From assembly GCA_905216195.1 (NCBI GenBank), contig CAJMSX010000003.1, positions 1-64,000 of the forward strand: DNA of 64,000 nucleotides, in the 5' to 3' direction. Each line of letters opens with the position of its first letter. The stretch's first letter is position 1. The translations under genes and the position numbers were made by a program. Below, piece after piece: positions 26,000-36,400 of the stretch. The DNA comes from an uncultured bacterium (GTDB lineage Bacteria > Bacteroidota > Bacteroidia > Bacteroidales > Marinifilaceae). Below the pieces are notes generated by a model, which was not told the DNA's origin, did not search any database, and saw only the letters and a program-made list of their open reading frames with translations.

Positions 26000-27520
26000 A
26001 TGAAAAAAACATTATTGATGATACTGGACGGCTGGGGAATCGGCAAGCACGATAAATCGGACGTTATTTTCAGTACGCCGACTCCTTTTATGGATCAGCT
26101 GACGGCTACTTATCCGCATGCAAAGTTGTCTACCAGCGGGGAAAATGTGGGCTTGCCCGATGGACAAATGGGAAATTCCGAAGTAGGCCATTTGAATATC
26201 GGTGCCGGACGGGTGGTGATGCAGGATCTGGTGCGGATCAACAAAGCCTGCCGTGAAAATACAATCTTCCGGAATCCGGAAATTGTAAATGCTTTTACTT
26301 ATGCCCGGGACAATAAGAAACAGGTTCATTTGATGGGGCTGGTTTCTGACGGAGGGGTACACAGTTCACTGGATCACCTGAAGAAATTGTGTGATATCGC
26401 CAAAGAATATAAAATGGATAAGACGTTCATTCATTGTTTTATGGACGGACGGGATACCGATCCCCGGAGCGGTTTGAATTTTATCCGGGACCTGAAGGAA
26501 CACCTGTCTGTCTCTGCCGGACGTATCGCTTCCGTGGTTGGGCGCTATTATGCCATGGACCGTGACAACCGCTGGGAACGGATTAAGGAAGCCTACGATT
26601 TGCTGGTAAATGGCATGGGAACCCCCGCCAGACATGTAGAAGCCGCTATCCGGCAATCCTATGAAGAAGGAATTACCGATGAATTTATAAAACCTATTGT
26701 ACATGTGACCAGCGATGGCAGGCCGGTGGCGACGATTAAACCGGGAGATTTGGTGATCTTTTTCAACTATCGGAACGATCGGGCCAAGGAATTGACGATT
26801 GCTTTGACCCAGAAAGATATGCCGGAATACGGAATGAGGACCCTGCCGTTGTATTATTGCTGCATGACTCCCTATGATGCTAAATTTGAGGGATTGCACA
26901 TTCTATTCGATAAGGAAAATGTAGAAAATACCTTGGGAGAGGTAGTTAGCCGTGCGGGGTTGAAACAATTGCGGATTGCTGAAACGGAAAAATATGCCCA
27001 CGTTACTTTTTTCTTTAACGGAGGAAGAGAAGCCCAGTTTGAAGGAGAAAGCCGCATTTTAGTACCTTCTCCGAAAGTAGCTACCTATGATTTGAAACCG
27101 GAAATGTCGGCTCCGGAAGTAGCCGAAAAATTGGTGGAACAATTGAATCAAAAAGCGGCCGATTTCGTTTGTTTAAATTTTGCAAACGGGGATATGGTCG
27201 GACATACGGGGGTGTACGAAGCGATCGAAAAAGCTGTAAAGACGGTGGATGAATGCGTTGAAAAAGTAGTGACGGCCGCTCGTAACAACGACTATGATGT
27301 ACTAATCATTGCAGACCATGGAAATGCAGACCATGCCTTGAATGAAAACGGTACCCCCAATACGGCTCATTCCCTGAATCCCGTGCCTTGCATTTGGGTG
27401 ACGGAAGAAAAAGGAAAAGAATTGAAAGACGGGGTTTTGGCGGATGTAGCTCCCACTATTCTCCAGATTATGGGTATCCCCCAGCCGGAAGAGATGACAG
27501 GGCATAGCCTGATAAAGTAA
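26000..27520 (+). CDS. gpmI: 2,3-bisphosphoglycerate-independent phosphoglycerate mutase
   Basis: Interconverts 3- and 2-phosphoglycerate in glycolysis and gluconeogenesis; a dimanganese enzyme of the alkaline phosphatase superfamily. It has 506 residues, the normal length. Asp10 in ILDGWGIG and the nucleophile Ser60 in GQMGNSEVGH are visible, followed by the substrate-binding FMDGRDTDP and VVGRYYAMDRD. The second metal site is in IIADHGNADH. It appears monocistronic with its own promoter. Confidence 0.95.
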   Translation: MKKTLLMILDGWGIGKHDKSDVIFSTPTPFMDQLTATYPHAKLSTSGENVGLPDGQMGNSEVGHLNIGAGRVVMQDLVRINKACRENTIFRNPEIVNAFTYARDNKKQVHLMGLVSDGGVHSSLDHLKKLCDIAKEYKMDKTFIHCFMDGRDTDPRSGLNFIRDLKEHLSVSAGRIASVVGRYYAMDRDNRWERIKEAYDLLVNGMGTPARHVEAAIRQSYEEGITDEFIKPIVHVTSDGRPVATIKPGDLVIFFNYRNDRAKELTIALTQKDMPEYGMRTLPLYYCCMTPYDAKFEGLHILFDKENVENTLGEVVSRAGLKQLRIAETEKYAHVTFFFNGGREAQFEGESRILVPSPKVATYDLKPEMSAPEVAEKLVEQLNQKAADFVCLNFANGDMVGHTGVYEAIEKAVKTVDECVEKVVTAARNNDYDVLIIADHGNADHALNENGTPNTAHSLNPVPCIWVTEEKGKELKDGVLADVAPTILQIMGIPQPEEMTGHSLIK

Positions 27521-27578
27521 AAAAAGGATTCATAGGATCCATCTGGGATCTTATGAATTCCCATTTTGTGAAGTATTT

Positions 27579-28160
27579 ATGTTGCAAATCGGAGAAGTAA
27601 TCGTCAGTTTTGACCTTTTGGAGAAGAGATTTTGTTGCGATCTGGCGGTGTGTAAGGGAATTTGTTGTATCGAGGGAGATTACGGAGCGCCTTTGGAAGA
27701 AGGGGAAATAGAAGAAATCCGCAAAAATTTTCCTTCGGTGCGGAAATATATGACTTCGGAGGGGATTCGGGCTGTAGCGTCTCAGGGATTTGCGGTGAAG
27801 GACTGCGAAGGTGAATGGACGACCCCTCTGGTTCATCAGCGGGAATGTGCTTATGCCATTCAGGAGAACGGATGTTGTTGGTGCGCTCTGGAAAAGGCGT
27901 GGACCGAAAAAAAAAGCAGTTTCCGGAAGCCGGAATCTTGTCATTTATATCCTGTGCGCATTACCCAGTATGCGGGATTCGAAGCCGTCAATTATCACAA
28001 ATGGAAAATATGTACCGCGGCCCGGCAGCGGGGAGAGCGGGAAGGAATACCGGTCTATCGGTTTTTGAAAGAACCTTTAATCGCCAGATATGGAGAGGAA
28101 TGGTATGAGGAATTGGAGTATGCTGCCGGAGAATATGCTGCCGGAAGGTTGATCCGGTAG
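27579..28160 (+). CDS. DUF3109 family cysteine-rich protein
   Basis: A 193-residue cytoplasmic protein with conserved cysteines: RFCCDLAVCKGICC near the N-terminus, ENGCCWCALE in the middle, ESCHLYP and KICTAARQ later. The CxxxCxxxCC layout resembles the zinc/iron-cluster CxxxCC families. The family is widespread in Bacteroidetes with unknown function. It follows gpmI by 58 bp. Confidence 0.8.
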   Translation: MLQIGEVIVSFDLLEKRFCCDLAVCKGICCIEGDYGAPLEEGEIEEIRKNFPSVRKYMTSEGIRAVASQGFAVKDCEGEWTTPLVHQRECAYAIQENGCCWCALEKAWTEKKSSFRKPESCHLYPVRITQYAGFEAVNYHKWKICTAARQRGEREGIPVYRFLKEPLIARYGEEWYEELEYAAGEYAAGRLIR

Positions 28161-28198
28161 TACCGGGGAATGAAATCTCCCTTTTTTGAGAAAAATAT

Positions 28199-28229
28199 TT
28201 TGCAGAAAGAAAAAATAGCGCTATATTTG
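28199..28229 (+). promoter_or_regulatory. Promoter of tRNA-His
   Basis: TTTG (28,199-28,202), 19 bp, TATATTTG (28,222-28,229): an exact Bacteroidetes vegetative promoter. The tRNA begins about 18 bp downstream. Confidence 0.8.
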
Positions 28230-28246
28230 CAGCGCGAAAGCAAAAT

Positions 28247-28321
<75 letters not shown>

Positions 28322-28325
28322 CCTA

Positions 28326-28358
28326 AAGAGTGTCCCGCATCAGAGACACTCTTTTTAA
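28326..28358 (+). terminator. Terminator of tRNA-His
   Basis: AAGAGTGTC and GACACTCTT form a nine-base stem followed by T residues, starting five bases after the tRNA. Confidence 0.88.
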
Positions 28359-28455
28359 TTTTCCGGGATTTTACTTTTCTGTTACGGTCGGGTAGTCGTA
28401 TAGGGGCGGCATAGGAAGAATTTACTCCTGATTCCCATTTTGTGTCCCGACTTTT

Positions 28456-28486
28456 TTTGTCGCTTTCAGAATTATCTTTAATTTTA
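28456..28486 (+). promoter_or_regulatory. Candidate promoter of gcvP
   Basis: TTTG (28,456-28,459), 19 bp, TAATTTTA (28,479-28,486): one mismatch to TAnnTTTG. It is 58 bp upstream of the gcvP start. I saw no glycine riboswitch in this leader. Confidence 0.5.
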
Positions 28487-28544
28487 CACACCCGAAAATT
28501 TAAAACGTTTTCAGTCGAAGTATTTAATAAATAAGACATAAGGA

Positions 28545-31430
28545 ATGGCAACAGAAAAATTTTTATGGAGGCACGTAGGGCCTCGTCCCGAAGACATTGA
28601 TGACATGTTGAAGGTAGTCGGTGTGAATTCTCTGGAAGAACTCATCGAACAGACAGTACCGGAATCCATACGCCTGCAAAATGAGTTGGATTTACCTGCT
28701 CCGTTGACCGAAGCGGAGTTTATGGCTAAAATCCGGGGCATAGCCGCTAAAAATAAAATTTATCGTTCTTTTATCGGTCAGGGTTATTACGATACAATAT
28801 CTCCGGCTGTGATTATTCGTAATGTTTTGGAAAATCCCGCTTGGTACACTTCTTATACTCCTTATCAGGCAGAAGTTTCTCAGGGACGTCTGGAAGCTTT
28901 GCTGAATTATCAGACCATGATTGTGGAGCTGACAGGTATGCAGATCACCAACTGTTCTTTGTTGGATGAAGCTACGGCTGCTGCTGAGGCGATGACCATG
29001 ATGTATGCTTTGAGAGGTAAGGAAATGAAAAAAGCCGGTGCCCATAAATTGTTTGTGGACAATAAAGTATTTCCGCAGACCAAAGACGTACTGGTAACTC
29101 GTTCAGCTCCTCAGGGTATTGAGTTGGTATACGGGGATTATGATACTTTTGAATTTACGCCGGAAATCTTCGGAGCTGTAATACAATACCCGGCTTCGAA
29201 TGGTGAAATCCGGGATTATAAGGCTTTTGCAGAACGGGTTCATGCCAACGGTTCTTTGCTCACGGTTGCTGCCGATCTGATGAGTCTGGTGTTACTGACT
29301 CCTCCGGGAGAATGGGGTGCTGATATTGTTGTCGGTACTTCTCAGCGCTTTGGCATCCCGATGGGATATGGCGGTCCGCATGCTGCTTATATGGCCACCA
29401 AGGAGGAGTACAAACGGAATATTCCGGGACGTATTATCGGTGTGACTGTAGATGCTCAGGGGAATAAGGCTTTGCGTCTGGCACTGCAAACCCGCGAACA
29501 GCATATCAAACGCGAAAAAGCCTCATCGAACATCTGTACCGCTAAGGCCTTGAATGCTACCATGGCCGGTTTTTATGCTGCCTGGCACGGACGCGAAGGC
29601 TTACAGCGGATTGCGCGGCATATCCACTCTGCTGCTGTTATTCTGTCTGAAGAAATCAGTAAATACGGATATCAACTGAAACAAGATAAATTCTTTGATA
29701 CCCTGCGTTTTGAACTGCCTCAGGGAGTTACTCAGGAAATGGTACGGGAAGTAGCCCTGGAACATCAGGTAAATCTGTATTATTGTTCCTGCGGTTCTGT
29801 CGTTGGGTTGTCTACCGATGAAAAAATCAGTGAGGAAGACCTCAATACGATTGTGACTATTTTTGCTGAAGCTGCGGGCAAGAAAGCGGAACCGGTGAAA
29901 TTCCTGGATGATCGTACGGTTCTGGATCCCGGAATGATTCGGGAAGATGAATACATGGCGCAACCGGTATTCAATATTTACCATTCGGAATCAGCCATGA
30001 TGCGTTATATGAAAAACCTGGAACGCCGGGATATTTCATTGGCCACTTCTATGATTTCATTGGGATCCTGTACGATGAAGCTGAATGCAGCTGTGGAAAT
30101 GTTGCCGATTTCCTGGCCGGAATTCGGTAGCATACATCCGTTTGTTCCTTTTAACCAGGCTGAAGGATATCAGCAAATGATTCGTGAGACCGAACAGATG
30201 TTGGAAAAAGTAACAGGTTTCGCAGGATGCAGTCTGATGCCAAACTCCGGAGCTGCGGGGGAATATACCGCCTTGATGGTAATCCGTCAGTATCATATCT
30301 CCAGAGGGGAGGGACATCGGAATGTGATGTTAATTCCTGCTTCTGCCCATGGCACCAATCCTGCTTCCAGCACTATGGCAGGTTTACAGATTATTGTAAC
30401 CGCAACAGACCCCGAAGGTAATATCGATGTCGAAGATTTCCGTTCCAAAGCAGAAGCCAATAAGGACAAGCTGTTCGGAGCTATGATTACCTATCCTTCT
30501 ACCCACGGTATTTTTGAAGAATCCATTTGTGAATTGGTGAAGATCGTACACGATAACGGCGGCCAGGTATTTATGGACGGTGCCAATATGAACGGACAAT
30601 GCGGTTTGACCAGTCCGGGACATATCGGAGCTGATGCTTGCCATCTGAACTTACACAAAACCTTCGCTATGCCTCACGGTGGCGGTGGCCCTGGCGTGGG
30701 TCCGATTTGTGTGGCGAAACATTTGGTTGACTTCCTGCCTTCACATACTGTAGTGAAAACCGGCGGAGAACAAGGTATTCACGCGGTAGCCGCAGCTCCG
30801 TACGGTTCGGTCAGTATGTTGCCTGTAACTTATGGTTATCTTTTGATGCTGGGAGGAGAAGGATTGAAGAAAGTGACTGAAATGGCCATTCTCAATGCCA
30901 ACTATCTGGCTTCATCTTTTGAAAAACTGGGCTTTAAAATTTTGTTTAAAGGCAAACAAGGCCGGGTAGGACATGAAATGATCTGGGATTGTACGTCTTT
31001 CAATAAAGAGTACGGCATAACCGAGTTGGATATTGCAAAACGTTTGATGGACTTCGGTTTCCATGCTCCCACCTTGTCTTTCCCCGTACATGGGACTTTG
31101 ATGGTAGAGCCTACAGAGAGTGAGCCTAAGGAAGAATTAGACCGCTTCATCGAGGCGCTGAAAACCATTCGCGAGGAAATGATTGAAGTGGGTGAAGGAA
31201 AGGCGGACAAAACGGATAATGTATTGAAAAATGCTCCCCATACCCATAAAGTGCTGACCGCAGACGAATGGACTCACACTTATCCGCGTAGCAAGGCTGC
31301 TTATCCGCTGGACTGGGTGGCTGAGAATAAATTCTGGCCTCAGGTGGGACGTGTGGATGATGGATATGGCGACCGTAATCTGATGTGTACCTGTGATCTT
31401 CTGTACGATTATATGAACGATGAGAACTAA
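28545..31430 (+). CDS. gcvP: Glycine dehydrogenase (decarboxylating), P-protein
   Basis: The PLP-dependent P-protein of the glycine cleavage system; it decarboxylates glycine and transfers the aminomethyl group to the H-protein lipoyl arm. It is the fused form of 961 residues with both halves (N-terminal ATEKFLWRHVGPRPEDI, C-terminal half from about residue 475). The PLP lysine is Lys705 in HLNLHKTFAMPHGGGG. The glycine-rich loop after it is intact. The other gcv genes are not in the window, so it is a stand-alone unit. Confidence 0.96.
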   Translation: MATEKFLWRHVGPRPEDIDDMLKVVGVNSLEELIEQTVPESIRLQNELDLPAPLTEAEFMAKIRGIAAKNKIYRSFIGQGYYDTISPAVIIRNVLENPAWYTSYTPYQAEVSQGRLEALLNYQTMIVELTGMQITNCSLLDEATAAAEAMTMMYALRGKEMKKAGAHKLFVDNKVFPQTKDVLVTRSAPQGIELVYGDYDTFEFTPEIFGAVIQYPASNGEIRDYKAFAERVHANGSLLTVAADLMSLVLLTPPGEWGADIVVGTSQRFGIPMGYGGPHAAYMATKEEYKRNIPGRIIGVTVDAQGNKALRLALQTREQHIKREKASSNICTAKALNATMAGFYAAWHGREGLQRIARHIHSAAVILSEEISKYGYQLKQDKFFDTLRFELPQGVTQEMVREVALEHQVNLYYCSCGSVVGLSTDEKISEEDLNTIVTIFAEAAGKKAEPVKFLDDRTVLDPGMIREDEYMAQPVFNIYHSESAMMRYMKNLERRDISLATSMISLGSCTMKLNAAVEMLPISWPEFGSIHPFVPFNQAEGYQQMIRETEQMLEKVTGFAGCSLMPNSGAAGEYTALMVIRQYHISRGEGHRNVMLIPASAHGTNPASSTMAGLQIIVTATDPEGNIDVEDFRSKAEANKDKLFGAMITYPSTHGIFEESICELVKIVHDNGGQVFMDGANMNGQCGLTSPGHIGADACHLNLHKTFAMPHGGGGPGVGPICVAKHLVDFLPSHTVVKTGGEQGIHAVAAAPYGSVSMLPVTYGYLLMLGGEGLKKVTEMAILNANYLASSFEKLGFKILFKGKQGRVGHEMIWDCTSFNKEYGITELDIAKRLMDFGFHAPTLSFPVHGTLMVEPTESEPKEELDRFIEALKTIREEMIEVGEGKADKTDNVLKNAPHTHKVLTADEWTHTYPRSKAAYPLDWVAENKFWPQVGRVDDGYGDRNLMCTCDLLYDYMNDEN

Positions 31431-31459
31431 ACACCGCAGTGGTTACATCTGTGAAATAG

Positions 31460-31487
31460 GCCCGGAATTTTCCGGGCTTATTTTTTG
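31460..31487 (+). terminator. Terminator of gcvP
   Basis: GCCCGGAA-TT-TTCCGGGC followed by a T-rich run, 30 bp after the stop codon. Confidence 0.9.
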
Positions 31488-31512
31488 TGACTGGTTATTT
31501 TAATTAAGTTGT

Positions 31513-31520
31513 TATATTTG
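31513..31520 (+). promoter_or_regulatory. Promoter -7 element of the sigma factor operon
   Basis: TATATTTG matches TAnnTTTG. It overlaps the TTG at 31,509, which therefore cannot be the translation start of the sigma factor. Confidence 0.6.
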
Positions 31521-31532
31521 TCAGGTGAATGT

Positions 31533-32087
31533 ATGGAAATGAGTAAAGAGATTTTTCAGTTAGCGGACCGAAAGCAGTTTAAGGCAGTATTTACCCGATA
31601 TAACACGCCTTTAGTGGTTTATTTGTGTAAATATGTTTTAGATACCGCTATTGCCGAGGATATTGTGCAGGAATTATTCTGTGAATTATGGACAAAGCGT
31701 CGGAAACTGGAAATCGCTACGAATATACGGGCCTTCCTTTTCCGTTCCGCCCGGAATGCTGCTATCAACTATTTGACCCGACAGAAGAAAATGACTGTGG
31801 AATTGTCCCGGCAGATGGAAAACGAAATGGTTTTCCAGGAAGATCTGGAGACGATTGAACGGGACCGGAAATTGTATGAAATGATCGAGCGCTTGCCGGA
31901 ACAACGGAAAAAAATTTTTAAGATGGTTTTTTTTGAGGAATTGCGCTATCGGGAGGTGGCTTTAAGGTTGAACATTTCCGTGAATACAGTGAAAACCCAG
32001 ATGGGACGCGCATTGACGGAGTTGAGAGAGTCTGCGGGGGAATTGATTTTTATTTTTATTGTAAATAAAATCCAAAAAATGCAATAA
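31533..32087 (+). CDS. ECF-type RNA polymerase sigma factor
   Basis: An RpoE-like extracytoplasmic-function sigma factor of about 184 residues. Region 2 is seen in YNTPLVVYLCKYVLDTAIAEDIVQELFCELW and region 4 in LRYREVALRLNISVNTVKTQMGRAL, a helix-turn-helix for the -35 region. I start at the ATG at 31,533 because the upstream TTG lies on the promoter; ATG at 31,539 is also possible. It is followed by a FecR anti-sigma gene and SusC/D, the standard Bacteroidetes cell-surface signalling layout. Confidence 0.9.
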   Translation: MEMSKEIFQLADRKQFKAVFTRYNTPLVVYLCKYVLDTAIAEDIVQELFCELWTKRRKLEIATNIRAFLFRSARNAAINYLTRQKKMTVELSRQMENEMVFQEDLETIERDRKLYEMIERLPEQRKKIFKMVFFEELRYREVALRLNISVNTVKTQMGRALTELRESAGELIFIFIVNKIQKMQ

Positions 32088-32141
32088 AGGTGTCACCCTA
32101 TTTTCTCGTTTTGGTGTCTGTATATAAAGTCTTGGAAAAAG

Positions 32142-33314
32142 ATGAGGTATACAGAAGAACAGATATGGGAATTAATCGCAGCCTTTCTGTGCGAAGAAGA
32201 ATTGAGTGAAGAAGAGAAAAAGCAGATGGAAGCCTGGAAAGAGGCTGCTTCGGAGAATCTTAGGAAATACAAGTATTCTGAAAGTTTGTTTCGCCGAAGA
32301 AAAGAATTGCGTTTGTGGGAGCAATTGAGAACAAAACCGATGGCTCCCGAAAAAAAATTTCATTCAAGCGGCAACCGGCGTTTACTCGGAAAAGAGTGCC
32401 TGAAATATGCCGCTATCCTTTTCCCGTTTGTTTGCTTGTTGCTTTGGTGGCTCTGCCAGACTCCGCAGGATGTCGGTCGTATGCCCACTTCTGCTTTTGT
32501 GATGAACGATATTGCGCCGGGTAAGCAAAAGGCCCGTCTGTTGCTGGAAGATGGTAAGACGGTCGTTTTGTCCGACAGCACGATGGTAATCCGGTCCCAG
32601 GAGGATATACAGGTGGAAAAAGGGGGAGTATTGCAATATGCAACCCAGAACAGCAAGCAACAGCGGGAAGCTGTTTATCACACCCTGGTTGTTGACCGGG
32701 GAGCTGAATTTCAATTGGTATTACCGGATGGTACAAAAGTCTGGCTGAACTCAGCCTCAGAACTGCGTTATCCTGATGTTTTCAATGAAACTACCCGGCA
32801 AGTATTTCTGAGGGGAGAAGCCTATTTTGATGTAAAGCATAAGGAAAAGCAGGCCTTTGTGGTTTCTGCCGGAAATTGTGATGTCCGGGTATTGGGTACC
32901 GAATTCAATATTTCCTGTTATCACGAGGAATCCCAGGTTGTAACTACCTTGGTAACCGGGAAAATCGCTTACCGGGCAGGCAATGAGACCGGTGAATTAC
33001 AGCCGGGATGGCAATGCGTATATGATGCGGACAATCAGACTACCGATGTAAAAAGAGTAAATGTTGCAGCTTACATTTCCTGGAAAAACGGTGTGTTTAT
33101 ATTTGACAATATCCGGATGGAAGAGCTGGCGAAACAGATAGAACGCTGGTATGACATCCAAGTGGTATTTGCTGACGAAGGGGTCCGGAACAGTAATTTT
33201 ACGGGTGCTATGGAACGGTATAAACCGGTGAGTTATCTCCTATCCCTGTTGAATGAAACCAATACAGTCGAATGTGAGTTGGAAGGACAGACCCTGATCA
33301 TCCGGAAAAAATAG
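32142..33314 (+). CDS. FecR-family anti-sigma factor
   Basis: A 390-residue inner-membrane regulator: a cytoplasmic N-terminal domain of about 85 residues, one transmembrane segment (about 88-106, YAAILFPFVCLLLWWLC), and a periplasmic FecR domain (about 180-280, with GAEFQLVLPDGTKVWLNSAS and GTEFNIS), then a DUF4974-like C-terminal domain (IRMEELAKQIERWYDIQVVF). It would hold the upstream sigma factor until signalled by the STN domain of the SusC-like receptor downstream. Confidence 0.9.
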   Translation: MRYTEEQIWELIAAFLCEEELSEEEKKQMEAWKEAASENLRKYKYSESLFRRRKELRLWEQLRTKPMAPEKKFHSSGNRRLLGKECLKYAAILFPFVCLLLWWLCQTPQDVGRMPTSAFVMNDIAPGKQKARLLLEDGKTVVLSDSTMVIRSQEDIQVEKGGVLQYATQNSKQQREAVYHTLVVDRGAEFQLVLPDGTKVWLNSASELRYPDVFNETTRQVFLRGEAYFDVKHKEKQAFVVSAGNCDVRVLGTEFNISCYHEESQVVTTLVTGKIAYRAGNETGELQPGWQCVYDADNQTTDVKRVNVAAYISWKNGVFIFDNIRMEELAKQIERWYDIQVVFADEGVRNSNFTGAMERYKPVSYLLSLLNETNTVECELEGQTLIIRKK

Positions 33315-33333
33315 AAGATCCGATTACCAAATA

Positions 33334-33365
33334 ACCCCGGAAAATGCGGTAACATTGACCGGGGT
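33334..33365 (+). promoter_or_regulatory. Hairpin between fecR and the SusC-like gene
   Basis: ACCCCGG and CCGGGGT form a stem around an 18-base loop, 70 bp before the SusC start, with no T-run. It could reduce readthrough from the regulator genes or protect the RNA. Role uncertain. Confidence 0.35.
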
Positions 33366-33434
33366 CGAGATTAAAATCCATGGTCGGTACGGTAATACCG
33401 ATGGAGATAATAATAACCTTAATTCATCAAAGTT

Positions 33435-36400
33435 ATGAAAAAAAACAAATCCGATTGTTTTTTCGGCAAGGAAAAACGAGTCAAATGGTGTCAAATGATG
33501 CATTTAACCATTCTACTGATGCTGTGTCTGAATCTAACGCTGTCGGCTGAAGTATTTGCGCAGGCAGAGAAGTGCAGTGTGCGAAAAGACAATGTTACTG
33601 TAAAAGAGGTGTTTGAAGCAGTGATGCAACAAACCGGTTATCACTTTTTCTATAATAACGAATTTGACGTCAACCGTTTGATCAGTATTCATATTAAAAA
33701 TGGCACTATTGAGGAAGTATTGCGAAGAGTGCTGGAAGGACAGGCCTATTCTTATAAGCTTGTGGATAATTATGTGATTATCAAAAAGAAAACAGAACAG
33801 CTTATCCCTCAGACTCAGCAAACCCGTCCCATCCGGGGGGTAGTAAAAGATACCGAGGGACTTCCTTTGCCCGGAGTTTCTGTGATGGTGAAAGGAGAGA
33901 CAATAGGGGTGGCTACTGATATCGACGGAAAATTTAATCTGGTAATTCCGGACTCCGGTGCTGTATTGAGATTTTCATTTATTGGAAAAAAGACCCGGGA
34001 AGTGGTGGTGCAGCATGAAACTTATTTTGATATTACGCTCGAAGATGATGAGAAAATGCTGGGGGAGGTAGTATGTACCGGTGTACAGACGATTTCCCGG
34101 GAACGGGCCACAGGAGCTTTTGAAATATTGAGTGCAGATGCTTTAAATAAAACCCTCACCCCGGATGTGATCTCCCGTTTTCAGGGGAAAGTCGCAGGTG
34201 TCCAGGTAGATCAGCATAATAAATTGACCATCCGGGGGCGGGGTTCTATTCATTCCGACACGGAGCCTTTGATTGTTGTGGACGGCTTTCCCATCGAGGG
34301 AGGACTTCAATCGGTCAATCCGGATGATATTTCCAATATGACGGTTTTGAAAGATGCTGCGGCAGCTTCTATCTGGGGGGTGCGTGCAGGAAACGGAGTG
34401 ATTGTGATTACAACGAAGTCCGGGGAGAAAAAAGAAAAACCGGCTTTGGACGTTTCGTATTTTCTGACCGTAAATTCAAAGCCGGAAATGAAAGATTTGC
34501 ATCTGGCTTCTTCGGCTGACGCCATAGATCTCCAATTGGAACAGATTCAGAAAGGATATTGGGATCCCTATTATATGGAAGTACCTCTGGAGGGTACGAC
34601 TGCCCTGCAGGAGGCTTACTATGCTGCTTATCTGAGAACGGATAGGAGGGGAGGTTATGAAGATATACTGAAAGATGCAGGATTTCAGAAGGAGGTAGCT
34701 AAGTTGAAGTCCTACGATTTTGCCGGTCAATATGAGAAAATGTTGTTGCGGAAAGCTGTCGGTAACCGGGTGAATATTTCTTTACGGGGAGGAAGTGAAC
34801 GGTCTGATTACTACCTGTCCGGAGTATACAACCGACAGTTGATGGAATATGTGGGGGATAAAAACAGTGAGCTGTTGGTCAATTTTAAACACAACTATCG
34901 TTTGCTGGATCGTCTGACTTTTTCCACTGCTGTGAATGTGCAGTATCAGGAAGCTGAAAACAATGGTATTCCGGAACTTTATGCCATAGCGGAGCAGCCT
35001 TACCAAAGGTTAGTGGATGAGCAGGGGAATCGGGTTCAGAGTTATGCATTTCCAAAGGCTATTGCACAAGAGAAGGAACAGCTGGGGTATTTGTCCTACA
35101 GTCATAATTTATTGGACGACCGGGATGTGAACGATAATACGACCCATGTATTTTCAACCCGTTTACAAGGTGCGTTGAAGCTGAATCTGACAGAAGGCTT
35201 GAATGCAGAGACCCGTTTTCAGTATGAAAGGGGATATACCAACCATGAAATATACGATGTGGTTGCCAAATATTCAACCCGCAAAGAAATCAACGATCTG
35301 ACTTTGGTCAATTCCGATGGTTCACTTAACCGTCAAATACCGCTCGGTGATATCTATCATCAGAACCGGACGGATTATATGGCCTGGACCTGGAGAAGCC
35401 AGCTTACCCTGAACCGCGAGTGGAACGATCAGCATAGTGTGGCCGCTGTGTTGGGATATGAAATGAGAAAATACGGTTCCCGGTTCCGCAATCAGCGTTT
35501 GTACGGATACGACCGGGTGGCTTTGACCTATATTCCCATCAATGAATCGGACCTGGTTAATAACCGGCTGGACAGTTGGGACCTGTATGGAATGTTGAGG
35601 CAGGGAGACCGGTCGCTGTTGAATGCTTTCGGAGAAAGTGATAACCGGGATATATCGGTTTATATGAATGGTTCCTACACGTTCAGTAACCGTTATACTT
35701 TTTCTGCGAGCGGACGTATTGATCAGTCGAATCTGTTTGGAAACGATTCGGATTATAAATACAATTTCATTTGGTCGACCGGTTTGAGCTGGCGCGTGAG
35801 CGAGGAAGAATTTGTTCAGGCAGACTGGATCAATCAGTTATTGCTGAGGGTTACTTACGGTATCGGGGGAAACATCAATAAAAATTTCTATCCCGTATTG
35901 ATGGGAAGAAAAGGGGTATGGTCAGGAAGCGGTTTGCCCTATATCCGGTTGACGAATCCTGCCAATAAGGACTTGACTTGGGAAAAAACCACCACTTTCA
36001 ATGCCGGACTGGATTTTAGTTTTTGCTCCTACCGAGTAAGCGGTAGCTTGGACTATTATCATAAGAAAAGTACTGATTTGCTGGGAACTGTATCCCTTGA
36101 TCCGACGAATGGTTTTGCTTCTGCCACAAAGAATTTTGCCTCTATGCTTAATCAGGGATTTGAATTGAGTGTAAATGTCGAAGCGGTGCGTACAAAAGAT
36201 TTTACCTGGGATCTGAATTTCAATGTCAGCTACAACAAGAATAGGGTGGAAAAAATAGAAGTTGCAGGAAATGCGGAAGAGGATTATCTGATATCGGAGG
36301 CGGCCGGGGTGGTGGTGAAGGGAAAACCCTTGAACCGGCTGTATGCCTATCGCTATGCCGGACTGGACGATCAAGGAGAGGTGATGTTGTGGCAGCAGGG

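Noticed and set aside
28360..28544. Glycine riboswitch upstream of gcvP
   Set aside because: The conserved glycine aptamer motifs were not found; only a promoter-like pair of boxes is visible.
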